Source: Tilletia caries
Taxonomy: Eukaryota > Basidiomycota > Exobasidiomycetes > Tilletiales > Tilletiaceae
DNA length: 64,000 bases
Direction: 5' to 3'
NCBI GenBank assembly: GCA_032718865.1
Contig: JALUTQ010000026.1
Location: 496,001-560,000, forward strand
Of this stretch, positions 53,244 to 64,000 are shown piece by piece. The position numbers and the translations under genes are program-made. Positions within the stretch are counted from its first letter, which is position 1. Each line of letters begins with the position of its first letter. The notes beneath the pieces are model-generated. The model worked only from the letters and a program-made list of their open reading frames with translations, searched no databases and had not been told where the DNA came from.

Positions 53244-54847
53244 AGGATAACCTTAGTAAATCTACGACTTTGAATTCTTTTCGGCCCATGATTTTCTCTC
53301 CAAGGCAATGCCCTTTACATCAAATTCGAATGTTCTCAAATTTGGCAAGGATTCTCAATAAGGTGTCCTCGACATGCGTGTCAAATTTGGGCACTCATTT
53401 ATATGTGCGGGGGGGGCGGGCTCGGAGGCTTTTCCCGCCTTAGGGCGGCCATTAAGTTCGCCCTTCAGGTATAGCATGGTGATTGGTTAAGGAGGGAAAA
53501 TGTTTCATCCACTCATCTTGTTATACTCATAGGACTTGACCATGTCTAGACGCGAGGCTGAGGTATGTCATTTTCGAGCGCTCCAATATTCAGTTTGCGA
53601 CCTACCGCCTGACCTATCCACACGAGCATTGTCTCATAGGTAACGTGGGTCAATTCAAGCTACCCCCTCCATGAGTTCGCCAACCAGGAACAGCTGGAAG
53701 TATACTAGATAGACTAGCAGTGCGAAGCAATATGCAACAAGTGAAGAGTGAGTGATTGACAAAGGAGAGAGAACGGTACAAGGATGAGCTCGAGAAGGGT
53801 AAGGATGAGGGCGAGAGAAAAGTGTGACGTGGGAAAAGTGGAAGGAAGTGGAGGCAGGGCGTTGCTATGCGGGATGCGTGTGCGAAAAGAGGGAAGTAGA
53901 GAGAAAGAGAAGGTGATAAGATGAGATAAAGAAGCCACAAGGATCCTGTCCAGAACATGAAGCTGATATCAAGCGGTTCCAGTCGAAGAAAAGACGAGAG
54001 CGTCGTCTTTCTCAGCTCGCTCGCTATCATAGCAAGGCCTAGCAGCAAGAATTTCTTCGTCAAAACTCGCCCGCAAAAAGTAGTAAGTCCTTTCTCTTCT
54101 TCCTTTCTACTTTTTTCTGCTGCCTAAAATATTAATCATGCAGTGACGTGTTAACATTGTGTTGAGATGCTGCCTGAAATTGGCTTGTCAGGCAGCAGAG
54201 GATCTAGAGTGATTGAAACGGGCGATTGGCTGGCTTAAGCGGCAGTGCGGTGCGAAGAGCTGATAAAAAGACCCTGTGTCCTGTGATGTATTTACTATCA
54301 GCTGGAATATCTTACAGTGGTGCTTGTGCTAACGCCTCCGGCGCATTGTACATAACCAAATCGAAAAGGGCGGTAAAATAGACTGCTGTATAGAGAATTT
54401 ATACATTGAAAAGTACTACATAAACTATGCAAGCTAATTTTTGTTGAAACACGATTAGGAAGTTTACCATTGCCAATAAAAAAAATGATCTATTAAATTG
54501 ATTTTTGTGTCCCCCTTTTTTTACTTTATAAAATTAAAAAAAATATTTAACAAAAAGATATTTGATTTCAACTAGCATAAGAATGGCCTGACATGAACCC
54601 GCCTCCGCTCCCCACTCTTACTTAGCTCTCCAGTTTCCCTGTCATGTACTCATTCTTCACATTACTTGCACCATTGTCCATTACTACATCCTGCCTCCTA
54701 TTACCTTTAGACATTCCATATTGCTGATCAGTGCACCTCGTCCGGTAAGTTTTGAATGGGTTGCGATCTGATACCCTTTTTTGTCCCTAAGACATCAGAC
54801 CAAAGATAGCCATAGCTCAGGCTACTGTCACCTGTGCCAGCACCGGA
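53244..54847. other. Intergenic, partly AT-rich, no gene recognised
   Basis: 53400-53460 has a G-run and TTTTCCCGCC palindromic strings. 53650-54063 has only low-complexity Ser/Leu/Phe frames on the minus strand. 54100-54560 is strongly AT-rich with poly-A/T runs. No LTR ends or coding domains were found. Confidence 0.4.
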
Positions 54848-54985
54848 AATAAATGGAACGGGCCATCGGGGGATCTAGGATGAAAAATGGTTTCTGCAGC
54901 GCCAGCCCTCTATTACGTGAGCTGTGCAGCGTGGTTCCCGGTCTCAGCATACTTGCCTTCTTGGTTGGGAGGATGCACCGCGTCT
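54848..54985 (+). repeat. Diverged dispersed repeat, copy 1
   Basis: Resembles 56842-56985: both contain GGATGAAA, a TGCAGCGCC box, CCTATTAC/CTCTATTACG, GAGCTGTGCAGCG/GAGCTCTGTAGCG and a GTGGTTC/GTAGTTC box in the same order. Unit type unknown. Confidence 0.5.
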
Positions 54986-55990
54986 ATATGATTGATTTTC
55001 ACTAAGACTGCGACACGAAAGCAATCATCAACAATCTACCAGGGCACAACCATCTCTTTACGGTCTGTGGCGCGACAGGACTCTCCGCTTCAGCATTCGA
55101 GCGCGCAGCCACGATACACAAGCGCTTCGCCATATCGTAGTCGTAGTTGTACTCGTAGTCGTACCGGAAAATTGAAATAGTCATAATCGCAGTCGCCCAT
55201 AGTCCGACTGTACGGCTATATTCGCTCATAGTTCCGCGGCCGTCGACAAGAGACTATAGTTAGACCATAGTCAGACTGGTTGTGAGAGATGCGGAGAAGG
55301 TGTGCGGGTATGGAGCTTATCGTGGTGGGTGCCTGCGGCGGAGTGCTGTTGTCCGACATGAAGAGGGAACACCGCACATCGGTGTGAACGCGAATCTTGA
55401 ATGATACGACCTAGGGCAGGCACAGGTGTGTGGGCGTGGAGGAAGCGGGTAGCTGGAAATCCAGGACAGGTTTCTGGCTCCGGTGCACGGGGTGATCACT
55501 CAGATTTGCGCCCTGTGGGGAAGATGAACTTACCTTCGAGGTGTTCCGGCGATTCGGTGTGGGGTGTTTGGAGCCGCCCACAGAGTAGGTTCGGCCTAAC
55601 TCCGCACGATGTTGGAGTATTCAAATCTCGCCCTGTTCAGTTGCGTCTGACGCCCTCAAGGCGCACATGCTGGTCATGCGCTGTTGGAGAGAGGGGAGTG
55701 GTTGCTCAACGAATCCGTCACAAGGACTGCGAGGGTCTGAAGGCGTGGTGCAGAAGTTGCCGGGCACAAGACGTTGAGGACGAAGAGGTCGGGGAAATGG
55801 TCGTCCACACATACGGGCCAAGTTGTCACAGGACAAGCCACTACATCATATAAGGTGAGGGAAAGATCTGGGACCATGCTCCCCAGAAATGTGCGCTGAT
55901 GAATTCATAACTCTTCATATCTTAGGTTGATTGCAAAGCTCGAATCAAGATTCAATTCAAAGCGCCGCTACTGTCTGCACGCGACACACT
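54986..55990. other. No gene recognised; CATAGTC/GACTATAG word cluster at 55120-55275
   Basis: Around 55120-55275 the words CGTAGTC, CATAGTC and their complements recur more than ten times, as in the subterminal regions of the MITEs above. Clear terminal repeats and a target duplication could not be found. The remaining frames have no domain content. Confidence 0.35.
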
Positions 55991-56027
55991 CCTTTTTCTC
56001 CCCAGTCTTCCGCGCAAAGACAGCCTC

Positions 56028-56441
56028 GTGACCGTCCAATACTACTGGAGGTACAGCGGCCACGAACCTGGGACGTGGGCCGACCTCGCTCAGCAACAAA
56101 ACTGTAGCGAGGTGCGGAAATGGATTGAAAATCAGGTCGCCGCCCGGCGAAGCGTCAAAGAGATAATGGGCACCGTTCGCTTGAGCCTTGAAGATCTGCG
56201 GTCGGTGAGTGTGACTTGGCAGAATAATTCCCAGACTCAAGGTCACATTATCATTTTATCAGACTCTCTGATTGACTGGTTCTCCATTCTCATATCTCAG
56301 ACTGTGCGCTCGACCATCATAGTCGACGCAAGCATACGCACCTGGTACAACGACATATACAACGTTGTCCGCCGTCTCTCTCTGACAGCTCTTCCAGAAG
56401 TCCCTTGCGTCACCAGCGAGTTCCAGGCGATTCCTGGCTAG
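56028..56441 (+). pseudogene. MULE-like transposase N-terminal fragment
   Basis: Exon A 56028-56204 reads YYWRYSGHEPGTWADLAQQQ, VRKWIENQVAARRSVKEIMG and VRLSLEDL. A GTGAGT...CTCAG intron (56205-56300) follows, in phase 0. Exon B 56301-56441 reads IIVDASIRTWYNDIYNVVRR. The order YWRY-HxPG-DVRKWL-IKGLLRL-x-YDDVYN is that of the N-terminal part of fungal Mutator-like transposases. The catalytic domain is not visible, so it is a fragment. The start and upstream zinc-binding part are not clear. Confidence 0.55.
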
Positions 56442-56841
56442 CGGCTCAGCATTTCTCACGTGCGATACAGTAACCGAGCTTACCTTGACCTTGGCCACGG
56501 GAACGGCATCAGACAGATGAAGCTGAGAAAAAGCGGCTGCTGAGCCGCTGATGCTTCACGGTCTGATCGTGGTGGCGGGGTGGAAAAAGTGATGGCTTTG
56601 TTTTTATATTTTCATGGATCGAAAGCATACATGATCTTCCAAAGCTCAACGCGATGCAGTTTTCCCCTTCCTTCCCTTTCCACCACCATCCACATTGATC
56701 AAACCGATCAAGCGATCCACAAAACGGCTCGGATCCTAAAAGCTTGTACTTGTGTCCTCAGCAGCAGGCCCATCTCACCACCAAGACGGCTCAGAGCCGA
56801 AAGCCTGCACTTGCGTCCTCAGCAGGAGGAGTATATCCGTC

Positions 56842-56985
56842 CCTAGCTCCCCGGCACAGCAACGATCTGGGATGAAAGGTCTTTTCCTGCAGCGCCTTCT
56901 CCCTATTACAGGAGCTCTGTAGCGTAGTTCGCTACCCCAGCCTTGTCGTTCTATCCGGACACTTCGGCGCCAAATCTATGTCCTC
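56842..56985 (+). repeat. Diverged dispersed repeat, copy 2
   Basis: Counterpart of 54848-54985, about 70% similar by eye and in the same orientation. Confidence 0.5.
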
Positions 56986-59029
56986 CCGATTGGGACAACT
57001 TTTACCGGACATATTGGAGCATGCTATGCAACTTCTTCGTAGCCAAGATCGTTCCCGTCTTTCGCAACATCATGCGGCACTCCAGGGCCCAGCAAAGCCT
57101 CTAGCTTCTGTAGGCGGCATAGGCAAAGATAACCGAGTTCGGGATGTGGAGCAAGGGAACCCACGCTGGATACTTCGGGCCTCGTGGGGAAAGCACGATG
57201 CTGAAGTCCGAACTGGGTGCACAATGCATTGAACAACAACACAGTCTTTGAACTCGTTCGTGCGAGAGCCAGCTGCTCTCCATAGGGTCCATACCCTTAA
57301 TGTATGCTGAGCGGTGGGTGGTCATGGAGCCACTGTATTGAGAGTTTGAGAAGGTGATGCTGACTCTCAGCATCTCCTGGATTCACAACCGGTAAAGACG
57401 ACTAGCTTTAACGTTCTTGTTATTCGTTTTCAATTAAAAACTCAAAACATTGATATCGCCCGCTCCTAGTCACATCTTGTATAAGAATTTAAACATGGGT
57501 CCACAGGAGCACCCTTCGCCATGAATACGTGGAATTAAAAGAAGCTTTTGACAGACATACTTTACATTGCGCACATTAAAAGGTGACATGCATTTTTAAA
57601 GTTGGCTCAAATGAACAGGAAGGCTTCTAAACGACTGCGAAGCCTAGTACTCGCCCTCGCTCTCAACAAGCAAGAAGATTAAAGTCGAATCGAATACCTG
57701 AAAGATCATTCCGATTGCAGATGGCTTTTCTCCTCACCTCGTTGTTCTCCAGGTCTGGGCCACGCAAGTTGTTTGCCTCCTCCATAAATACTGTCCAACG
57801 AGGGCCAAACGCGACACCTGGCTCCAAGCGGACAATGGTCATACGCTCTCCCTCGCCTCATGCTCGTCAAGACGATGCGATACGATCGTCTCAGCACGCG
57901 TCGCCCGATAGCGCTCTCCTGGCGATTCCGCCATTTAAGAAGACTGCTCGGCCAACAGAAGTCCAGAATCCAGCGAAGTCCAGAATCCAGCGCGCACGAC
58001 ACTAACTGCTTTGCCGGCACCGGCTCCAATACCACCGATGAAGCGCCCGCACAACACACATACTTCAATACAGAGGAGCGGCCAAGAACACTCACGGTTC
58101 GGCCCTTCGCCGCGGCCACAACCCATCACGTGGTATTTTTTTGCCCAGGCTTCCACTCGATGCTACAAGTCCGGCGGCGTTAAGGACCACTGTCCCAACT
58201 GCGGATATGAACGGAGAGGGCAACATGCCATCGAACCCAGAATAAGGGAGGGCAAGGGAAAGGAGGCTCTTCTGCTGCTGCTGCTGCTGCCGACAGGGGC
58301 AGTGGCAAGGAGACCTCTTCTGCTGCTGCTGCCAGCGACAAGCTGTTGTTTAGGTGTAAAATTCCAGCAAGCAAGGCACGCTTCATAGCTGAAAACCTAG
58401 AACGAGCGGCTCAGTACACAGCTGCGCGCGCCATCACGTCTGCCCGCCCGCCCGCCTGGATTTTCTAGGGGGACCTGGTGTTCGCGTAGTCGGCACTAAT
58501 GGAGAGCGAGCCACGGGGAGGATCGAAGATGTGCATGTCGGAATGCACCTCATCCACGAGCAGGATCTCAAATGTTGATTCAACGACTGACCGCAGGCCC
58601 CAGCCCGCTCTGAAGCTTCCATACGGCACTTGGCAGGGCCACCACAAATTTCAACAACACATCATATGCACACCGGCCCAAAAGACCAAGACCCCGAGAC
58701 ACAGGTTCGTATATACAGCACCAGGCCCATCGTTCACCAAGTACATTGGATCAACAGGTGCAATGGCAGAACAACTACTTCTAGCTTGCGAGCAAGGGCC
58801 GCTCAGCTCAAGGACGAAACGCCTTCCATCGAGTCTCCGACCAACCAGACAATCTCTCAGACGCAAGACCGAGCGCTGCGGCTACTATACCCTACTCGTG
58901 AAACAAAACTCCACGCTCTTAGAGTGTAAGGGTTTGGCCCTTTTGCTTCCAATGTTACTAGCATAGGGTCTCAAGTGGTGTTTTTATTAGCTATGTACTC
59001 GCATAGGTTGTGGCTATTCCAACCTTATG
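56986..59029. other. No gene recognised; short coding-like pieces
   Basis: Minus strand 58613-58468 reads SVVESTFEILLVDEVHSDMH and then FDPPRG to a stop, which looks like a real protein end but could not be assigned. A (CTG)7 run lies at 58271-58290. 57410-57620 is AT-rich. Other frames lack domain-like content. Confidence 0.35.
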
Positions 59030-59420
59030 CTGAGCGCTCCCGTCCGCAGTAATGCGCAGCAGCGGGCCTACGTCATGCGCAGCAAGCGCAGTCGCCCGCA
59101 GCTGTGCGCAGTAGTCGACCAACTTCTTGCGCAGTCAAGCGCAGTCAAAGCGCAGCAACTCTGCTGCGCTCGGAGCAGAACCTGAAAGGCATATAAGGAA
59201 CCAGCTTCCAGCTACTCCTTCCCCTTTCTGTTCTCCCCAGCCTTTTCATTCACACACCTTAGACACCTAACTTGGCAATCACAGAACATTGCAGAGTTAA
59301 GTCTACCGTGTGATCGACTGAGTCTCATCCCCTCTACCCTCTACCACTCTACCCTCTCGACTACTACCTCTTTACCCACATACTTCATGTCGGGACTACT
59401 GGTTACAGTTGTCTCCTGAT
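59030..59420 (+). promoter_or_regulatory. Possible solo LTR or promoter with GCGCAG word cluster and TATA box
   Basis: 59035-59170 contains at least ten GCGCAG/CTGCGC words. About 20 bases later comes GGCATATAAGG at 59189-59199, then a C/T-rich stretch, which is the layout of an LTR U3-R region. Termini and a target duplication were not found. Confidence 0.4.
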
Positions 59421-59595
59421 TGTTCGAGTAGACACATAGGCCAAAGTTCTTGCAGCACGTCCCTTCTGTCTCTATACAACGAGCGGTACTACGTGCTGAC
59501 TGTCCAATACCTAGTCTACTTGAAGTCAGAAGACTTCCTCAGACCGGGAATCCTTACATAGAGTTCACTCGGGATCGGCTGAAAGCAGCTGGTTG

Positions 59596-59670
59596 GAGTA
59601 GTGGTTAGGATGTTAGGTCATTGTTTTGCTCTCCATGGATCGAATCCCGTCCACGATATTATTTTTCTCA
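59596..59670 (+). other. tRNA-like sequence, possible SINE head
   Basis: AGTAGTGGTTAGGATG resembles a tRNA A box and GGATCGAATCCC resembles a B box (one mismatch from GGTTCGAATCC), at tRNA-like spacing. The T-stem and acceptor stem do not pair, so it is not a functional tRNA. A tRNA-derived SINE with the following ~250 bp is possible. Confidence 0.3.
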
Positions 59671-60012
59671 ATTTGGGGTTTGATATTCCAAATCAGACAA
59701 AGTCATCAATGCGTAGTGGCTTTTTCTCACGCAGGATTAAGGATTACAGCAATGGGGATGGGCAGGGTTGTCCCTTTCGGTGGGGGATTACGCTTGCAGT
59801 CAGGGAATGATCAGTTTGAACGATGCAAGGCGATCCGCGATGCTTATCCGACTGCAGAACGTCCTGGAGCGAGGACAATGATTTGTGTCCTCGGCTTTCT
59901 ACGCGCACTTCGAACGAACGACCGAAAGGAACGCTCAGCTCCTTCGAGACGTTGATACGCGCCTAAATGCATGGGGTCATCCACTGACTTGGGTCCCAGG
60001 CTAGCATCCTGC

Positions 60013-60094
60013 TTCAATGTAACTTAGAGGGTCAGAACGTGTGTAAGCATATCGTCAATGTAACTTAGAGGGTCAGAACGTGTGTAAGCATATC
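60013..60094 (+). repeat. 41-bp tandem duplication
   Basis: The unit starting TCAATGTAACTTAGAGGGTC and ending AAGCATATCG is present twice, head to tail, without visible differences. It probably arose by recent slippage. Nearby, a GCGGATGGTGGAATTGGCGA unit is also duplicated at about 60316-60372. Confidence 0.85.
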
Positions 60095-60828
60095 GCCATA
60101 TGATTGGTCATATTAATCACAACCTTTATCTCACAGGCGGGAGGCACGAGCTTTAAGTGAGAAAGTGTCCTGCATCCCGCAGGAGCAGTTGACCGCGCGC
60201 CAGCAGCGAAAAACCGGAACGATGGCGTGAGAGTGGACGGTGGGGCTTGAGTAGACGCCAGACGACAGAGCTGATGCGGACAGAGGGGCAGATGTAGATG
60301 GTGTAGTCGGCGCGGATGGTGGAATTGGCGATGCGGTGCGGATGGTGGAATTGGCGATGCGGTGCGGATGGTGAGCCGGCAATCGGCGTCGACGGAGGAG
60401 TGGCGAGGCGGGGTGGACTACGGATGGTGGAGTCGACATGGCGGAGTCGGCGTGAGCCGTGCCGACTGGATGTTAGAGCGGCATGAATGAGAAAATAGAG
60501 AGGTGAGACAGCGGCATAGATGGGACACAGATGTCAGAGCAGAAGTGGGAACAGAGTAGCTTGCCTTATAGACTGCGTTTCTTTTCCAGAAGCGTTGGCC
60601 GCAGCTCAAGGCCCACCTACATCCCTCCACTCCGCAATTGCTGATCAGACGTGAGACGTGTCCCGTGAGAGTTGACGAAAGCAGAGAGCAACCTACAGAA
60701 GAACTATAGCCAGTAAGCACATCACTCATCATCAGTGTCAGTCGCTCATAGTGATCTTGTATCAGCCTTGATGACGAAGAAACTCACTTCCACTTCTGTA
60801 AGCTGAACGTCCTGTGCTTGTGTCATAG

Positions 60829-61946
60829 GAGAGCGAGCATGGAACGATCATCGCAAGACATGGCTGACGGAACTGGGAGCCTACAAACTGACGAAAGCTC
60901 AACGCCGAGACGCATTCCTCTTAGCCTACTCGATCCTCTTGGGCGAAGAGATGTGTCTAGGGGATGCGTTCGAGACAGCGCTCGAACAGATCTCTCTGCG
61001 CGCCAAGCTCCAGGATCAGACTGGCGAGAACCTCAACCCCTCGTCACCCATCCTGCCCGAGGAGCGGCAGAACGGCCATCCACAAGCACCGGCCCTCAAA
61101 GGCAAAGAGAAAGCCGGTCGCAAGCGGAAGCGCTCAAAGAACAAAATGAGCAAGGCGAAAAAGGGCCACAGCCACACGCCGCCCACGTCGGGCAACGACT
61201 CCAGCACTTCTTCGGCTGGGTCGTCGTCGTCCTTCACCTCCTGCTCATTGGAATCGGATTCGGACTCAAATTCGGGGTCAAAGACCACGGATTCAGACTC
61301 GAGTAGCGAGTTCTCCGAGACCCTCGGTCACGATTGGAAGTCGGGGCGAGCAAACGAGGAACGCTATAGAGAGCTGAAGATCCCCCTGCACATTGCGAAG
61401 AAGGTGCACGCGGGAGAGTATGTCGATCTGTGGTGGTTTACACCAGCAGCAGCCAGCATGCCGCGAACGGCACAACGAAATGCCCGTCAGTCTCATCATC
61501 ACGGCAAACAATACGCTCAGGGCGACGACTCGCGAGCGCCAAAAAGCTTCGTGGAGGACTGGCAGTTGCCGCACTCCGAGTTCCTCTACGCAATCTCATT
61601 CTTTCTCGAGACAATGGGGGACGAGTTTGTCGAGAAGCGCACGACTAAGGCCTCGTGGAAGTTGAATATGACCATACGCACGCACCGCGATCGTCACGAC
61701 CCAATGATACAGGAAGGTCTGCAGCGGCTTCATCATCATCATAGCCAGTGCTTCGCCCACACGAGCAGGAGGGTGAAGAACAAGCGGAAATAAATCAAAA
61801 GGAGCAAGAAGACCAAGAAGGAGAAGAAGAAGGCGCTAGCCAAACTAGACAGGTTCGATCCAGCCATCTTCCCCAAGCTGGTCTTCGACGATATCATGGC
61901 GAAGATTCGCCAGAATGCTCTTTGTCGCTGCAAAACAACCTCGGCA
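60829..61946 (+). pseudogene. DIRS-like element ORF1 (Gag-like)
   Basis: Preceded by a TGTGTCATAG acceptor. Frame: AWNDHRKTWLTELGAYKLTK, AFLLAYSILLGEEMCLGDAF, a basic/serine-rich linker (KRKRSKNKMSKAKKG, SSTSSAGSSSS), then ELKIPLHIAKKVHAGEYVDL and WWFTPAA. This last segment is typical of the Gag-like ORF of fungal DIRS-type retroelements. TAA at 61791 interrupts a frame that continues KRSKKTKKEKKKALAKLDRF and ends at 61946. The RT frame begins before this stop, so the two ORFs overlap. Confidence 0.6.
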
Positions 61947-63520
61947 ACATGAGCACCAGCAGCAGCAACCGGTACAGGCACTCGGAACACATGCTCTTCA
62001 GTGCACATTTGCTCCCTCTGCGGCCTTGGTACGTGCAGCGCGCAGCGATGCAAGCTGGCCACAGCCATCCCGCCCTCCCAGCCTTCAGCATCAGGCCCTG
62101 CAGCTGCGAGCTGATGGCTGGAAAGCAGCACTCAAACAGCACCGGATCGACCTCAGGTACCCCTCCCTGGTCGGCGCACTCCAAGACGGACTCTCGATCG
62201 GCATCGTCCCACCCGAAAGAACCAGCATCGCCACCCACTTCAATTCTGCCCTCGAGAGCCCCGACGTGGTCTCAGCCATTGTCCCAAAAGAGCTCACGTC
62301 AAACCGGTACACCGGACCGTACAGCAGCGCAGCCGAGGTGGAAGCCATCCTCGGCCCCTTTCAAACCGCACCATTGGGACTACTGCCCAAACCCAACGGG
62401 AAATTTCGTCTTACTCAAGACTTCAGCTTCCCCAGACAAACCACTAACGCCAACCAAACCCCTTCCTTCAACTCCGCACTCAACATTGAACAGTGCCCAA
62501 CAACTTGGTACACCTTCGACAACATCTGCGACACCATCCTCCAGCTTCTCCGTACCGCACAAGCCTTCGTGCGGGACGTCACTTCCGCGTTCCACCAGAT
62601 TCACCTTCACAGAAAACAGCGGACAGTCACCGTCGTGGAATGTCAAAGACAATTCTACATCGACCAGTTCCTGGCCTTCGGGCTTGGCCCTGCCTGCGGC
62701 GCGATCGGCCTCGTTGGGGACGCCTTTGCAGACGTCTGCCGAGCGAGCGGACTCGGCCCTACAGAACATTGGGTCGATGACAACGGTTTCTTCCGCGTTC
62801 TCATCACGCACCTCCCCGCTCTCAATGCTCATAGAGCCAGCATACGCACATCAGTCCTCTCAGAAGCAGTGCGGCAACTAGGCCGCCTCTACTGGACGGA
62901 CAACTCGGAGAACACGCTTGCCGAAATTTTTTCCCACACCCTTCGAACGCTCCCACACACCGAAGACAGGTACAACTGTGGGCTCGGAGACATCGATGCA
63001 ATCTTCAAAGACCTCGGCTGGCCATGAGAGCTTGACAAAGACTCGCCATGGGCCGGAGTCTTTATCTACGGTGTCATCATGGTCAGTATTGGCACTCGCG
63101 AAGTGGCGCTACCAGACAAGGAGCGCCAAAAATATCTTGGCACCATCGAAGAGTGGCGCCGCAAAGGGAGTAGGCATCAGCTCAGCGACGCGCAGCGGCT
63201 CTTTTTCCAGTTGCAGCACGCAAACACGGTTCATGCCAAGGGGTCGCTTTCATCTCAAAGGACTGCTCGACCTCATACGCTCCGCCTCACGCTCCCCAGC
63301 CCTGCGATACCAACAACAACATGATGGCCCACGCGTCGCCACGGAGTCTTCACTGGTGGGAAGCCCGCTTGTCCCTGGACGGCTATTGGCGATCGTTCGA
63401 CGTCACCATCCCTATCGACGCAGGCTGCTACTGCGATGGATCTACGTCGAACGGCGTGGATATCCACATTGCAGGCCGCGAACGAGCTTTCCCACTCACA
63501 GCGAGCTCGCAGGGGAAGTG
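61915..63520 (+). pseudogene. DIRS-like reverse transcriptase and RNase H, decayed
   Basis: RT: LLPKPNGKFRLTQDFSFP, FVRDVTSAFHQIHLHRKQ, FGLGPACGAIGL and the catalytic box HWVDDNGF (W-V-D-D in place of the usual Y-x-D-D). TGA at 63025 (CGA expected) interrupts a frame that continues GTREVALPDKERQKYLG and LQHANTVHAKG. A frameshift near 63240 leads to FHLKGLLDLIRSASRSPA. In a third frame RNase H-like WWEARLSLDGYW and DAGCYCDGSTSNGVDIHI follow. No tyrosine recombinase or terminal repeats follow within the window, so the DIRS assignment rests on RT and ORF1 style. Confidence 0.7.
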
Positions 63521-63544
63521 AACATCAAATTGCACGCACCGTAG

Positions 63545-64000
63545 GGCGCGTCTGATCGCATAGGTTGGGACTGACGTATACACAATCGAGATGACTGTGA
63601 TTTCCGGGTTCCAAATGCGTGAACGCAACGATCACACCCAGATCCGCGGCCGCTGAAAGCTTCGCGCACTGAAGGAAATAAGGGAAGGGGAATATGCGGC
63701 AGAAATCAATTCATGGATTTGTCCATCATGGATCATCACCGTAAACAAACCTGCTCCATTACCTTCATATGCTCCCCTTGATGATGCGCGTGCGTTATTC
63801 CGTCCTCGCTTTGTACTCGTAGCTGTCATTTTGCCCCTCGGCGTATTCGTGCACTCGCAGCATCTTGACTATGGTCGGCTGACTACTGCTTTTATCGTTA
63901 TATCACTGTGCTGGCTGTTGGGAATTTTGCTAGTCCCCAATTTTGTGTGCCGGGAGGGAGCTGAGGAGTCAGAAGGGGAAGAGGGAGAAGGAGGAGAGAG
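63545..64000. other. Window end, no gene recognised
   Basis: Non-coding sequence without repeats or domains that could be identified. It ends in a G/A-rich run. Confidence 0.4.

Noticed and set aside
55401..55853. 150-codon plus-strand frame
   Set aside because: No domain-like content and no splice context; likely chance in GC-rich DNA.
59596..59670. Functional tRNA gene
   Set aside because: A- and B-box-like strings are present, but T-arm and acceptor stems do not pair; kept only as a possible SINE head.

Overview
The window is eukaryotic and fungal. It has GC-rich coding exons, many 50-120 bp introns with GTRAGT donors and YAG acceptors, and a conserved HSBP1-VPS16 gene pair. Crypton, MULE-like, DIRS-like, chromovirus and copia remains all fit a basidiomycete, perhaps Pucciniomycotina. 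The taxon is an inference from protein style; no rRNA or marker gene is present.

Layout. 1-5.5 kb is an ordinary genic end: an HSBP1-like gene (minus) and VPS16 (plus, nine exons) start head to head 121 bp apart. 5.5-7.5 kb is pyrimidine-rich non-coding DNA. 7.5-12.6 kb is an apparently complete seven-exon Crypton tyrosine-recombinase gene (minus). Its first intron holds a TIR element that itself contains a hAT-type MITE. 12.8-16.2 kb holds a dispersed repeat, a broken mitochondrial phosphate carrier and low-complexity sequence. 16.3-23.9 kb is a ~343-bp tandem array split by a Ty1/copia element with both LTRs. 24.2-40.8 kb is a PX/PXB-domain gene relic split by a chromovirus. The chromovirus contains a second gypsy element and a solo LTR, and that gypsy element contains a hAT-type MITE. 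Target duplications mark every level. 41.3-43.4 kb is a truncated copia, 46.06-48.9 kb a truncated gypsy related to the nested one. 51.2-52.5 kb is an unrecognised spliced gene or relic with another hAT-type MITE upstream. 56.0-56.4 kb is a MULE-like fragment and 60.8-63.5 kb a decayed DIRS-like retroelement.

Most notable. (1) The gypsy family found at 25-33 kb and 46-49 kb has a conserved, phase-0, ~82-bp intron exactly at the gag/pol boundary. The gag stop lies inside it, so splicing would produce Gag-Pol and retention would produce Gag. (2) In the complete copy the integrase block (1,564 bp, plus one copy of a 5-bp direct repeat) sits inside the RNase H domain, with frame kept across both junctions. 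(3) The chromovirus inserted exactly on a 3' splice site, and the duplicated CAGAC rebuilds the acceptor on the far side, so the ~15.8-kb insertion could be spliced as an intron. (4) Three unrelated hAT-type MITEs each have an 8-bp TSD and are filled with their own short repeated word.

Limits. Gene models are hand-spliced. Nothing was checked against a database, RNA data or reads. Several frameshifts lie in homopolymers and may be assembly errors.
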